Positions 20,342-31,806 of a DNA stretch of 64,000 nt are shown here, in pieces (the stretch's first letter is position 1; each line of letters opens with the position of its first letter). Where the stretch lies: positions 1-64,000 of the forward strand of contig JAAAUF010000018.1 in the NCBI GenBank assembly GCA_015499985.1. The letters run 5' to 3'. Below the pieces are notes generated by a model, which saw only the letters and a program-made list of their open reading frames with translations, made no database searches and was not told where the DNA came from. Both the position numbers and the translations under genes were made by a program. Origin of the DNA: Haplosporangium gracile (taxonomy: Eukaryota; Mortierellomycota; Mortierellomycetes; Mortierellales; Mortierellaceae).

Positions 20342-22290
20342 ATGACTACGACAACAGAAGACGCAGAGACACAGGACCAAGAGCTTCCCCAATCCCGAAT
20401 GGGCCGTCTCCGTCGCCGCCTCTTCTACGACCACCTCGCCGACGACCTAACCCTTCAACCCCACATCGACGAAAAGCTCACCAAAAAATCCGAACTCTGG
20501 TCCTTCTTCCTCTTTGGATTCGGTTTTTACTCCTGGGCAAACTCGTGTGCCTCCCTCCTCCTCCCCATCCTCGTCCAGGGGATTGCTAGGAATGCCTCGC
20601 ATCTCGAGTCGGATCCCTCGGTCCCTTGTCCGGAGACCGACCCTGAGAACGATCGGTGTTTGGTCCCCTTTGGGTGGATCCAAGTGACGCCGACGTCATA
20701 TGTGCTCCTGACGAATGTGGTCACGGTCTGGTGTACTATTGTGTTGACTTTGGGGGTTTCTGCACTGGCGGATCATGGACGGGTGTCGAAACGGATTATG
20801 TTATGCACCTCGACCGCGCTCTGTGTAATTGCTTGTTTTATCTTCCTGGGCGCTCTTGAGTCTTCTGTTTGGTGGCTCTCTGCCCTCCTCTTTGTCTTGA
20901 GTAAAGTTTTGCATTTGGTTGTTTTCTTTGTTCATGTGCTTTGTGGTGCATACCCGATCGAAAGTTGGAAAAAAAAAAAAAAAGACATGCATCCCTAACC
21001 TTAAAAACTCTACTTGTATTTTCCATTTTCCTCCATCGACAAAAACTTCAAACAACAAAAAAAAAGCGGGAATTGTGAACGGTCCAACACAAAACTTTTA
21101 CGACGCCCACATCCCCATCTTAACACGCTACCACCCAGACGTCGTCCGCGTCCAAATTCAGGAAGGCGAAGCATCCGAAGCCTACATCGAAGCCAAAACC
21201 AAAGTCCAAACATTCCTCTCTGGTGGATCTTCGGCTGCCGGATACGCAGGTGGGATGGTTCTGACCATTATCTGTGCCATCATCCTTCTCATGGTCAACC
21301 AGGATTTGGTCACTGTTGGATACTGTGTCATCGTCGCCGGTGTATATATTTTCATCTTCGTCTGCCTCTATGCAAAGTATGCCGTTCAACGGACGTTCCC
21401 CCAACTCCCTGCGGGGTCTCATTGGGCGACGTATGGATATGTCCGGATCGGGAAAACCATCTCCAAGGCCCGGCGTCTCAAGACTTTGTTCTACTTTCTC
21501 TGCACGTGGTTCATCCTCGGTGACGGCCTGGCGGCGTCGTCGAGCATGGCCATTCTCATCGCCCAGGACCAACTCAAACTCGACTCCTCCTCCATGATCA
21601 TTGCCGCCTTGATCCAAATGATCGTCGCAGGACTCGGAATGATTTTCTGGATCCGTCTCCAAAACCGTCATGGCGTCTCCCCACTCAAAGTCGTCATCTT
21701 CAACACTGTCGCCTTTGGCCTCATCCCTTGTTACTGCCTTCTGGGTCTCATTGAGGGCTGCCCGATTGGTCTCAAACACGAGTGGGAACTGTACATGCTT
21801 GCCGCCTTTTTCGGCATCTTTTCGGGAGCCATTTATTCGTCAAACCGTGTAGTGTTTGCACAGTTTATCCCCTTCGGGCATGAGAACGAGTTGTTTGCGT
21901 TGTATGAAATGTCGAGTGTCAGTTCTTCATGGATTGCACCTCTTGTCTGTACGGCTATTATTCAGAGCTCAAGTGTGAGACATACCTGGTGGTTCCTGGC
22001 TACCCAGTTCTTCATCCCTGCCGTTCTCCTCCTCTTCGTCAACGGTAAGCCAACTCTTTATTTATATTATTTTATCTTTTTCGATTCGTCGAAATACTCA
22101 CTCCTTTCTCTACCTTTTCTTTCCGCATTTTTTCATTAAAATAGTCGACAAGGGGCGCGCAGAGGGAATCGAGTTCTATAACAAGGAGCAGGAGCAGAAA
22201 AAACTGAAGGTTGCAGGAGCACAGGCCGAAGAGGCTGGGTCTGGATCTATCGAAGACGAAGAACGCGACATTATCAAGAACGCCGCCTAA
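20342..22290 (+). CDS. Atg22-like vacuolar transporter (560 aa), 3 exons
   Basis: Coding joins: 20342-20900, 21067-22044, 22145-22290. Donors are GTAAAG and GTAAGC; acceptors are AAAAAG and AATAG; phases agree at each join. The first helix region (FGFGFYSWANSCASLLLPIL, residues about 58-80) and the later GIVNGPTQNFYDAHIPILTR segment match the Atg22 branch of the major facilitator superfamily. About eleven to twelve membrane helices and a charged C-terminal tail (EEAGSGSIEDEERDIIKNAA) are present. In yeast, Atg22 releases amino acids from the vacuole after autophagic breakdown; the same role is inferred here. The two GH89 genes downstream are on the opposite strand and converge on it, with only about 150 bp between stop codons. 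Confidence 0.85.
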
Positions 22291-22443
22291 ACTCAACACA
22301 CAGACAAAAAAATATACCTACTTTCCCCTGCCCGAAAACGCGACACTTTAGTTCCTTGATCGCGTTTCCCATACTTAATAAACCCATAATTACTCCTTTC
22401 TAAAAAAGACAAAAATGTTTTTAGTTAAATTAATTATGTGATA

Positions 22444-25400
22444 CTAGACCCCATTCTTCACAACCTTGGCATCCCCAGCAAGGCGCACAGCAATCAACCC
22501 CCATCGATCCATCAGATCCTGCGCCACCAGAATAGTATCCTCCACAGCCTCGACCGGATACTTCTTAGTTGCCGCCACCGCGGAATCCCTCGCTGGCGTT
22601 GCCACTAAAGAATCCTCAAAACACCCACCCAGACAAGTCGTCTCGCCAACCCACGCAATCTCGTCAACCAACGACTCTTGCAAATACGCAGTCTGGTTCA
22701 GCGCAGTCCCTGTCTCGACTGCAGAGACAAGGTGGCTGACAAAAGTGCGCCATCGAGGGTAATAAAACTCCTTCGCAAGGCCACCCCACCCCTTGGAGGC
22801 ATAGTTTGCTATGGACCCTTGTCCTTGAGGCCCCCACCATGTGATCTGGTTACGGGCACTGTATTCGAGGTAGTCCCGGTAATGGTTCATCGACGTCGGG
22901 CTGGATGCAGTGCTAGTAGTAGTCGCCGAGTTGTTGTTGTTATTGTTGATTGTGGCGGTAGCAATCTTGGCAGACACACGAGCTTCGTGAATCCAAGGGC
23001 CGACCATGAAATGGGTATGCGTCGACAGGATCCGGTCCGTGTCCAGGATGAGGTCAAGGATCAATTGTCCCAAAGTGCGTGTCCGTTCCAGATCCTTTGC
23101 CGTGTAAGCTTCCACAAGTTCGCGATGAAGTCCTGGCAGGACCACTCCTACAAGAACCTCGCGAGTGACATCCACAAGGTCGTACTGGAAACTGGAGACT
23201 TTAAGAGGGAGCTCAGACTCTGTAGGCAGAGAAAATTCCGGTTCTGCTCTGGAATCAACAACGTCCCGCCGATGACGACCACCACTACTGCCAGACAGAG
23301 ACCTGAGTTGCCCAAGAGTATGCTCATATGCATCCTTCAGCCAGTCCGAGAACGACTTCCAAATCGACGATGACGACGACAAGGGGATCTCCGAAGCACG
23401 CCCGTTAGCCGCGAAAATAACAGCCTCAATCGAATCCTGAATTACACTATGGCGACGCCGTCTCTTCTTGGACTCTTCAGTCTCTGTCTCGCCCACTAAC
23501 TGTATCCATGCCGCAACAACCTTGGGCTGATCATACCACATGACCGTTCTCATGAACCCTCCCTTGACCATATCGAGCGCAGGGGCGTTGTCGAGGTACG
23601 TCTTAGACTGCGAATCCTGTTTGGTCCTGCAATCCCAAACCGTCTGACTGAGCATCGTCCAAGCCTCCAGCATGGCAGTTGTTGTCTGAAGGGGTCCATA
23701 GCGCCTCTGGAGGTACTCTTCCAAATGTGCTTTCCCTTCAAGTCCTTGTTGCTTCAATGAATATGCTCCAGGTCTGGGTGCCGGTGCGTCAAATGCGGAA
23801 GGTAGAGTTGCTTCGATAGATTGCCACGGAATGTCGAGGATGAGTTGGTAGAGATACTCGTTATTGTTGATGCCCTCCATGGTAATACCCACACCGCGCA
23901 TCGATCTGGCTGGTTGTTGATATGCCTTGAATGGTTCTGTCAAAAGTGTCGGTAGCGTCCCATACAGCCCTTGACCACCTCCAAAGTTGTTCAACCTAAT
24001 AGTACATGATGCAACATGTGACATTAGTAAGTGTCGTATTAGTGAAAAGGAGAAAAAAAATACAAAAACTGGGCATTGCTTACATGCTCCAGCCCCAGTC
24101 GGTGCCAAAGAATCCGTCAGTATGATCCCAGACAGGAACCACATCCGAATACAGATCAATGATAAAGGCATCCCTCCCTTCATTGACTTCCTTTATCCCG
24201 TCAAAGAACGCCTTTTTCTGTGGTGGCTGCCAAGGGTAATCATGTATCAAGAACCAGCCCTGCATCGTCCAGACAGATTTGGGATCCGCCGCCTTCATCG
24301 CCTTCATCACTCCAGCCGTGATAGCCTGAAGGCATGCCGGATCCGTGCAAGAGGGCAGCATTTCGTTGTAGAGATCCAAAAGATAATAGTTCTGGGGAGT
24401 GCCATTGTCTAGATCGATTCCCTCGTCCTTGTACATTGCTCGTTGAAGTTGAATGAACTGGTGAGAGAGCGTGGCGAAGAGGGACTCCGTGGGCAGGATA
24501 CTCGTAACCTTGGAGAATTTTCCCATCTCGTTCCAGTTGGATGCGAAAACAAACTTGCTGTCAGGGTATTTTTCGGGGAGCTTGCGAGGAACGAATCCTT
24601 GGAAAGAAGGCATGATCGGCGTAATGTTGAACGCCTGCATTCTCTGCATGATCCTAAAAAAGGCCATATAAACCGTCAATTAATTGATTAGACGATTTCC
24701 AAAAAAAACACGCACGCTTTCCTTGCTCCACGATGTCGTCCTTATTTTTCAGAAAAAAAACTTACAGTCCTTGCAACGCCCATTGGCTGTCAATCCAATC
24801 GTTGTTGTAGGTAGTGTTCTGAAGTGCCCATGCACCCTGGATGTTGCCCATGCGCTGCCAAGGCATGAACGCCGGTCCTCCCAAAAAGTCGTCTATATCC
24901 TCGCTTGACAGTCCCTGGTCCTCGTAAAACTTTCGCACCACATGCTCCTGTCCGACCATCGCCAGCGCCATGTTGATTCCATTCAGCATCATCCAATCTA
25001 ACAAAAGATACGTAAGGGGAAAAAACGGTTAAAGGGTTTTGTTTCAACAAATTGTCTTAACAAATACAAAACCCAAAGGTGAATCCCCGAGCATACCAAG
25101 TTCTCGCTGCCAACGGTTCCAATCCCAGAAAGCAAACGAATATCCAAAGGTGACAACGTTCATGTAATACCGCCACGGAACAAAGCTGGCTCGCACAACG
25201 CCATCGACACCAGCCTCGACAGGGACCAGTAGTGGCACTGCCGGTAATTGGTCAAACCGATCGCCGCTCCAAGTCATCTCGACCTTACAGACATGCTTTA
25301 GATAATAGTTCAGTCCTGCTCCCAATGCCGATAAAGTGACTCCCTCAATTGTTACTGCTCTTGCTCCTGCGCCTGATGGGTTGTTGCTGTTGCTGTTACT

Positions 25401-25895
25401 GTTGAAGAGGCGGTAGGTATCATATATATTAGTCGCAGAGTTGGTCGTCAATTGAGGTCGAAGCGTAAACTGGAAATGCGTATGATACGCTTTTGGCAGC
25501 AATCGCTTCACCAGTTCTTCCAACGGAGCGACGACAGTCGCCTCGTCACTCAACGGCAGGGCGGACGCCGGTGCTGTTGTCGTCGTCGTTGTTGTTGTTG
25601 TTGTTGTTGTTGTTGTTGAAGGAGAATTCCTTGGCAGTCGGTTGGGGTCTGTTGTTACTGTTGGTGGTGGTGGTGGTGATGCAGGCTTGTTGATCTGGTT
25701 GTGTGGAAGGGGGAGAAATGAGAAGACATGGTTGCTTTGTAAGGAGTAGGCGGTAAAGAGAAACGAGGACGTGATGGTGACGACGAAGATGGAGAGGAGT
25801 AAATAAAGAATTTTCCTCCTTGTCTCCTTCTTCTGTGAACCCGAAGAAGGAGAAGGCAAGGCGATCCTTGAGCTGCTACTACTCCACCAGGTCAT
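22444..25895 (-). CDS. alpha-N-acetylglucosaminidase, GH89 family, copy A (1050 aa), 4 exons
   Basis: Coding joins, minus strand: 25895-25097, 24997-24766, 24653-24084, 23995-22444. All introns are GT-AG (GTATGC, GTAAGT, GTAAGC donors) and phases agree. The joins rebuild GH89 signatures: RELDWMMLNGINMALA, then GPAFMPWQRMGN, then LLDLYNEM holding the likely acid/base Glu (about residue 441), and GITMEGINNNEYLY holding the likely nucleophile Glu (about residue 574). An N-terminal membrane anchor lies at about residues 24-45, suggesting a type II or secreted/lysosomal-type enzyme. The enzyme removes terminal alpha-linked N-acetylglucosamine from glycans. Compared with animal NAGLU it has an extra stretch of about 110 residues (about 703-810) with KKRRRR. 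An upstream in-frame ATG at 26012 is possible; 25895 is preferred because the sequence between is CT-rich and copy B starts similarly. Confidence 0.85.
25575..25618 (-). repeat. coding ACA/ACG repeat (poly-Thr)
   Basis: Trinucleotide repeat encoding about 14 Thr in the linker between the membrane anchor and the GH89 domain of copy A. It is absent from copy B. Confidence 0.85.
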
Positions 25896-26291
25896 AGAGT
25901 CAATGGTGGAGGGGTTGAGAGGGAGGGTGGGAAGAAAGAAAAGGAAAAGGAAAGGGATGTGAAAAAAGAAGGAAGGAGGAAGGAGGGCTGAAGCGAACGA
26001 TAACGCGACCATTCGATAATCCCAACTCAGAAAATTGGATCATTTGGTTCTGTTTGGTAAAAAAAAACAACACGGGAGGAATAAGGGCGCCACATGTCAA
26101 ATACTTTGTTGGTTTGGGGAGGGGGTCAGCGTTAATGATATTTTTTGTAAATAAGGAGAGAGGCGTTTTCATGGTCGAAAACGGACAAAGGGATAATAGA
26201 TGACTCTGCATAGGAAATGGACATGGGAGGAATAAAACAAAATCAGCAACCTAGACACTGTATACAATGAAGGGTAAATAACGATGCAAAA
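25896..26291. other. spacer between tandem GH89 genes (promoter of copy A)
   Basis: About 400 bp from the stop of copy B to the start of copy A. On the coding strand the part next to the copy A start is strongly CT-rich, like other leaders in this window. No separate gene is seen. Confidence 0.5.
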
Positions 26292-29200
26292 CTACGTCTT
26301 GGATGCCTGAGCAAGTCGTACAGCAACCAGTCCCCACTTATCCACCATGTCCTGCGCCACCAACACAGCATCCTCCACAGCCTCAACAGGATATTTGCTC
26401 ATCGCCTCAGGGTCAGTCGCCACACCCGAAAAAGAAGAAGACGACGATGCAGGGTCATCAAAACACCCACCTAGACACGTCGTCTCTTTCATCCACCCCG
26501 TTTCCTTCTTCAACGAATCCGCCAAAAACGCCTTATAATCCAACGTCGACCTCCTTTCCACAGCAGATACCAATCGATCGACAAAAATCTGCCACCGAGG
26601 AAGCTGGAACTCTTTGACGAGCCCACCCCACTCCTTGGATGCATAGTCAGCAAGGCTGGCTTGTCCATTGGGGCCCCACCATGTGATCTGATTGCGGGCG
26701 TTGTACTCGAGGTAGTCTCGGTACTGGTTCATGGTCACGGGGCTGGATGCCGTGGGAGAATCGGCGACGGTTTTTGCAGATAATCGGGCGTCACGGATCC
26801 AGGGGCCCAACATGAAATGAGTGTGGGTCGAGAGGAGACGGTCGGTGTCTAGGATCACGTCTAGGACGTGTTGCCCCCATGCACGGGTTCGATCCAGATC
26901 CTTGGCCTTGTAGGCATCGACCAGCTCACGGTGGAGACCAGGGAGGACTATACCAACCAGCACCTCGCGAGTCACATCGACCAAGTCGTACTGGAAGCTG
27001 GAGACATTCAATGGCAGAGGAACCTTGGCAAACAACGCTGAACCTGGCAACTCGGCTTTCACTTCCTTCACCGATCCTGAAAGTCGCCCTTTCACAATCT
27101 TCTCCTCCTCCAAATCTCCTTGAAGGCGGCTGGCAGATGGTCTCAACTGGCCCAAAGTGTTCTGGAAGGCGCCCCTGACCCAATTGGAAAACGACTGCAG
27201 AAGCGACGGTGAATCCAGAGACTGTGGGATCTCGAATGACCGACCATTGGACGCCATAATAACAGCCTCGATCGAGTCCTGGATCAAACTGTGACGACGC
27301 CGTCTCTTTTTAGACTCCTCAGTCTCTGTTGACTCGACCAACTGCCTCCATGCACCCACTACTTTGGACTGATCGTACCACATGATGCTTGTCATAAACC
27401 CCTCTCTAACCATGTTCAGAGCCGGCGTCGAGTCAATGATCGCCTTGGACTGGGACATCTGCCCAGTCTTGCAGTCCCAAACAGTCTGGCTGAGTGTCGT
27501 CCAGGCCTCCAACATGGCAGGGGTGGTGCTGTTGGGTCCGTAGCGGCGTTTGATATAGTCTTCAAGATGCGCTTGTCCGTTGAGCGCCTGCTGTTGGAGG
27601 GAGTACGCGCCAGGTTTGGGTGCAGGAGCAGCAAAGGCTGTAGGATAGGCGGCCTCGACAGATTGCCAGGGAAGATCGAAGATGAGCTGATAGAGATACT
27701 CGTTGTTGTTGATGCCTTCCATAGTAATACCCATTCCGCGCATCGACTTTGCCGGTTGTTGATATCCTTTAAATGGCTCTGACAGCAATGTAGGAAGCGT
27801 GCCGTAAAGTCCTTGTCCGCCACCAAAATTGTTCAGCCTAGTTTGTGGGAGAGAAATAAGAGCATTGACATTAGAATACCTTGTTATCTGTAGACTAGCA
27901 TGCCATAGAAGATTCATAAAATAATGAGAAAAAGTATCCTTACATGCTCCATCCCCAATCAATGCCATAGAACCCCTCAGTAGTCGTCCAAAGCGGTGCA
28001 ACATCCGCATATAGGTCAACCACAAACGCGTCCCTCCCACTATTCACTTCCCGAATCCCGTCAAAATACGCCTGGATCCGGGGTGCGTTCCAAAGATCCC
28101 TATTCAACAAGAACCACGACTGCATCACCCACACAGCTTTAGAATCTGCAGCCTTGAACGCTCTCATGACCCCACCCGTCGTCGCCTTGAGACATTCCGG
28201 AGTGGTACAAGTCGGGATCATCTCGTTGTACAGATCCAGTAGGTAAAAGTTTTTAGCATTGGCGTCCATGTCGATCCCTTTTTCCTTGTACATTGCCTTT
28301 TGAAGTTGGATGAATTGTTGTGAGAGGGTTGTGAAGAGGGCGTCGGTGGAGGGAATAAAGGTCACTTGGGTGAACTCATTGGGCATCCCTGCCCAAACGG
28401 ACGACTTATCAAACCGGGCGTTGGGGAACTTTTCGGGCAGTTTGCGAGGGACAAATCCTTGGAACGAGGGCATGATGGGTGTAATGTTGAACGCCTGCAT
28501 CCTCTGCATGATCCTATCGCAGTGAACAAAACAGAACTGTAATTAGCATGTCATTTCTAGTTCATAAAAGACATCGGAATGAAATAAGGTGCTGGTATGT
28601 CGAAAACGACAGCCTGACGTACTGTCCCTGCAGCTCCCATTGACTGTTGATCCACTCGTTCTTGAAAGCTGTGTCGTTTGTTGCTGCCCAGGATCCCTGG
28701 GTATTGCCCATACGTTGCCAGGGCATGAATGCTGGTCCTCCCAAAAAGTCACTAATGTCGTTGTTCGAAAGACCCTGAGTCTCGTAGAACTTGCGGACGA
28801 CGTACTCCTGTCCGACCATTGCTAGCGCCATATTGATACCACTCAGCATCATCCAGTCTGCGCAAAAAGGCAGCAATAAGGGCGCTAGTTAGATATTGTA
28901 CTAAATGGCAGTGGATGTTCGATGTTGAAGAACATTAGAGAAACCATGACAGCACGAACGAGCAAGAGGCACAAAACTTACCAAGCTCACGTTGCCAGCG
29001 CTTCCAATCCCAAAAGGCGAATGAATATCCAAAGGTGACGACATTCATGTAATACCGCCACGGAACAAAACTAGCTCGCACAACACCATCGACACCAGCC
29101 TCGGCAGGGATCAACGGCGGCACTGCAGGCAACTGGTCAAACCTGTCGCCACTCCATGTCATCTCAACCTTGCACACCTCCTTGAGATAATAGTTCAATC

Positions 29201-29687
29201 CTGATCCCAATGCCGAGAGTGTCACTCCTTCAATGGCAATCACTGGACTTCCTCCTTGCTGATTGTTGTTGTAGATTCGAAACGCGTCATGAATGTTGGT
29301 GGCCGAGTTTGCTGGCAGATCGGGTCGTAACGTGAATTGAAAATGTGAATGATATGCATCTGGCAACAGTCGCTTGACAAGGTCTTCCAGAGAAGTGACA
29401 GCTGTGGCGGTGGTGCTGGGATCCCGCTTCAGAAATTGTTGGGCTGGTGCTGGTTGAATTGGATCCCATGAAAGTAAATATTCTGACGAGCGCGGAAGTA
29501 AAAGTATTGAAGATTCTGCAGTGTGTGTGGATAAACTTTGGCGATGGATATGGTCGATGGACCTTTGGTGAACGGTGTATGCTGATCCGAAGACTGGGAG
29601 AAACGCGGCGATTGTGATCAAGGCGATTGTGAAAAAGCGGGTCGACTTTATCCGCTTTGTTGTATTATTCCCCAAATGGGCGTGCAT
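26292..29687 (-). CDS. alpha-N-acetylglucosaminidase, GH89 family, copy B (1018 aa), 4 exons
   Basis: Coding joins, minus strand: 29687-28982, 28857-28623, 28513-27944, 27837-26292, with GTAAG, GTACGT and GTAAGG donors and intron positions and phases identical to copy A. ATG at 29687 gives a short basic N-terminus and a membrane anchor or signal (about residues 17-36). The GH89 signatures RELDWMMLSGINMALA, FLGGPAFMPWQRMGN, LLDLYNEM (acid/base Glu) and GITMEGINNNEYLY (nucleophile Glu) are all intact, so it should be active on alpha-N-acetylglucosaminides. The fungal insertion with KKRRRR is also present but diverged from copy A after the basic motif. N-terminal linkers differ strongly, while catalytic exons 2 and 3 are very similar. 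The pair arose by tandem duplication. Confidence 0.85.
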
Positions 29688-31806
29688 AATGGGCGGTGTT
29701 GGTGTCTGTGTGTGTTTGCGCTGGGACTCAGAATAATGGCGTGTGCAGGGTCCTCTTGGTTACAAAAGATGTCGAAGGAGTAAAAGGGCGCAGTGAGGAG
29801 GAGTGGGCTTAAGAAGTGGGAATGTGTGTGTCGTGTCCAATGGGTCCTATGTCTATTATGATGTTTGGAGAAAGGGAAAAATGGCAGCGCAGGTTAGTGA
29901 TGGGTATGAGGCAAAACGACGGAACTGTTCATGGATGGAAGGAGGAGGAGAGAAAGGTGATAATGGACTAAAAAACGTTATCGCCAGTGTACAATGCGGA
30001 GCTATCATTCAATTGAAAAGTTGGCGCACTAGGAAGAGGAATGGAACCAGGTGAGTTGAATGTGCGTCCAAGGGTGCCCGTGAGGACTACTCCCCTCCAT
30101 CTTATGTACGGTACCGATCCATCGGGACCGGGTGATGTCATTCATCGTTAGAGACTTGAAGAAAAAAAAGCGGCAGTGGCATGTCTCGAAAGGGCAAGAA
30201 AATATGAGTATTCACAGCTTAACGGTTGCTTACCATTTCATTCTAGTTCAGCTTGATCTTTTTTTACCGTGTGTGTTTGCCGCAGAAACAAGACATCTCT
30301 CTCTGCGTTACAGGGACAATAAACAGGAAGGCAATGCAAACAAAAATGGAAGAAGGAAGGAAAAAGGCAAGAAGGACAACGATGTGGGAAAAAGAGTGAG
30401 GAAAAAGCGGAGGGAAAAAATAGGAAAGTGAGAGAAGATAAAGTGTGGATGTTGTTGAGCATTCAAAAGAAGTTAAAAGAAAAAGAAACAGCAAGCAAAT
30501 GGAACGACAGGAAGGGATCAATTTACTTCACAATGGTGCACGCCAACAAAAAACCACAAACAAAATTGTATCGCGCAAAAAAAAACACGGGGCGACTCAA
30601 TTCTCCATCTGTTGTTGCTATCGTCCATACGAACTTGACAAGGGACAGGGAGGGAGATAAGGGCCATCATCGTGGGTCTTGCAACTTAATGTTCTCTCCT
30701 TTGTTTGTACCCAAGTGCATGCATGCATAATCGGCAGTTGGCGTGGTGCAGATAGGGAACACCCATGGACTTGCTTGTCAATTGATTGCCAGGATGGAAT
30801 GGAGAGAGAGAGGTTTAGCGCTGATCTAGGGGGTAACACCTTTGAAGGGGATAGTAGAAATTTTAGTGTGTCGACAACAACAAGTAGGAGGCAAGGTAAA
30901 GGAAAGGGGAGAGGGAGTAAAGAGGGGATAGAAAGAAAAGGGTAAGAGGAGAATAAAACGGCCAAGTATGAAGGAGGCGATGACGAAAGGAGGTCAGAGG
31001 AAGGCGCTCGCGTGAGAGAGAGTAGGGACCATGATGGACGAGAACAGATGATATGCGATGGGTAGTAGGCAGTAGTTATCCAGGCAGATCAAAGTAAAAA
31101 ACGCGTGGTACGCTTTTAGCTGAACGACTGATTGAAGTTACACGCGTTGTCTCGATCAATAGATGAACACATCCAACCATGGTCACTAGTGGCAAATCCC
31201 AGTCGATATCGGCACATTCAGGATCCACTATCTCCTTGACAAGAAGTGCTCGAGATCGAATCTCGCGATGATATCGATCCTTACTTGAACCATGAAATAT
31301 AAAAAAGTAAAATAAAAGGGTAGGCCGAAGCTCCCGGCCAGGAGTGGAATAGCCACTAAAAAGTTAGGGAGATAACAACGAGTTATATTGCTGAATAGAA
31401 ACAAGTACTGTAGATCCTGGTCACAACTACACCTGAATGGCCAACACCCTTGGAGATAAGAACTCTCTTTGTTGACAACTCGCCTCCTGGAAATCCTTTG
31501 ACAACGCAACCTTTTCTTTCCTCCTCATGGTTCTCTCTTCATCCTTTTTACTCCTGTACTCTTTTTACTTCTGTACTCCTGTACTCCTTTGCTCCTTTGC
31601 CTCTTTCGCCCCTTCGTCATTTTCTCACTCTCACGCACGTAGTCAAGCTCCTATAGCAGCCTGCTATTGAACTGTGGGATGATGATTTGGTTTTTTGTAT
31701 TGACTGAAAAATGCTAAAGGTGGTAGTTGTTGTGTATGTGGATGAATGATGATGATGATAATGATGATAGCTTGGTGGTGGCGGTAGGATAGGGGGATAG
31801 ATCGAT
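29688..31806. other. large intergenic region without recognised gene
   Basis: About 2.1 kb between the start of GH89 copy B and the 3' end of PWP2. Short frames on both strands are low complexity (purine-rich plus strand around 30320-30500 and 30790-30960) and lack conserved motifs. A small GC-rich hairpin (GGCCG/CGGCC, loop of 7) lies near 31322-31340. No tRNA or other RNA gene is recognised. Confidence 0.5.

Noticed and set aside
21120..21779. 219-residue minus-strand frame inside the Atg22-like gene
   Set aside because: Antisense shadow of the membrane-protein exon; no domain and no own signals.
22678..23373. 231-residue plus-strand frame inside GH89 copy A
   Set aside because: Antisense to the catalytic and C-terminal GH89 exon, with no conserved features.
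25896..26012. Upstream ATG of GH89 copy A at 26012
   Set aside because: The extra 39 residues are coded by a CT-rich stretch that looks like a leader; the ATG at 25895 gives a start similar in layout to copy B.
31240..31275. tRNA-like T-arm on the minus strand
   Set aside because: A five-pair stem with a TTCGA loop is present, but the loop register is wrong and no acceptor, D or anticodon arms fit.
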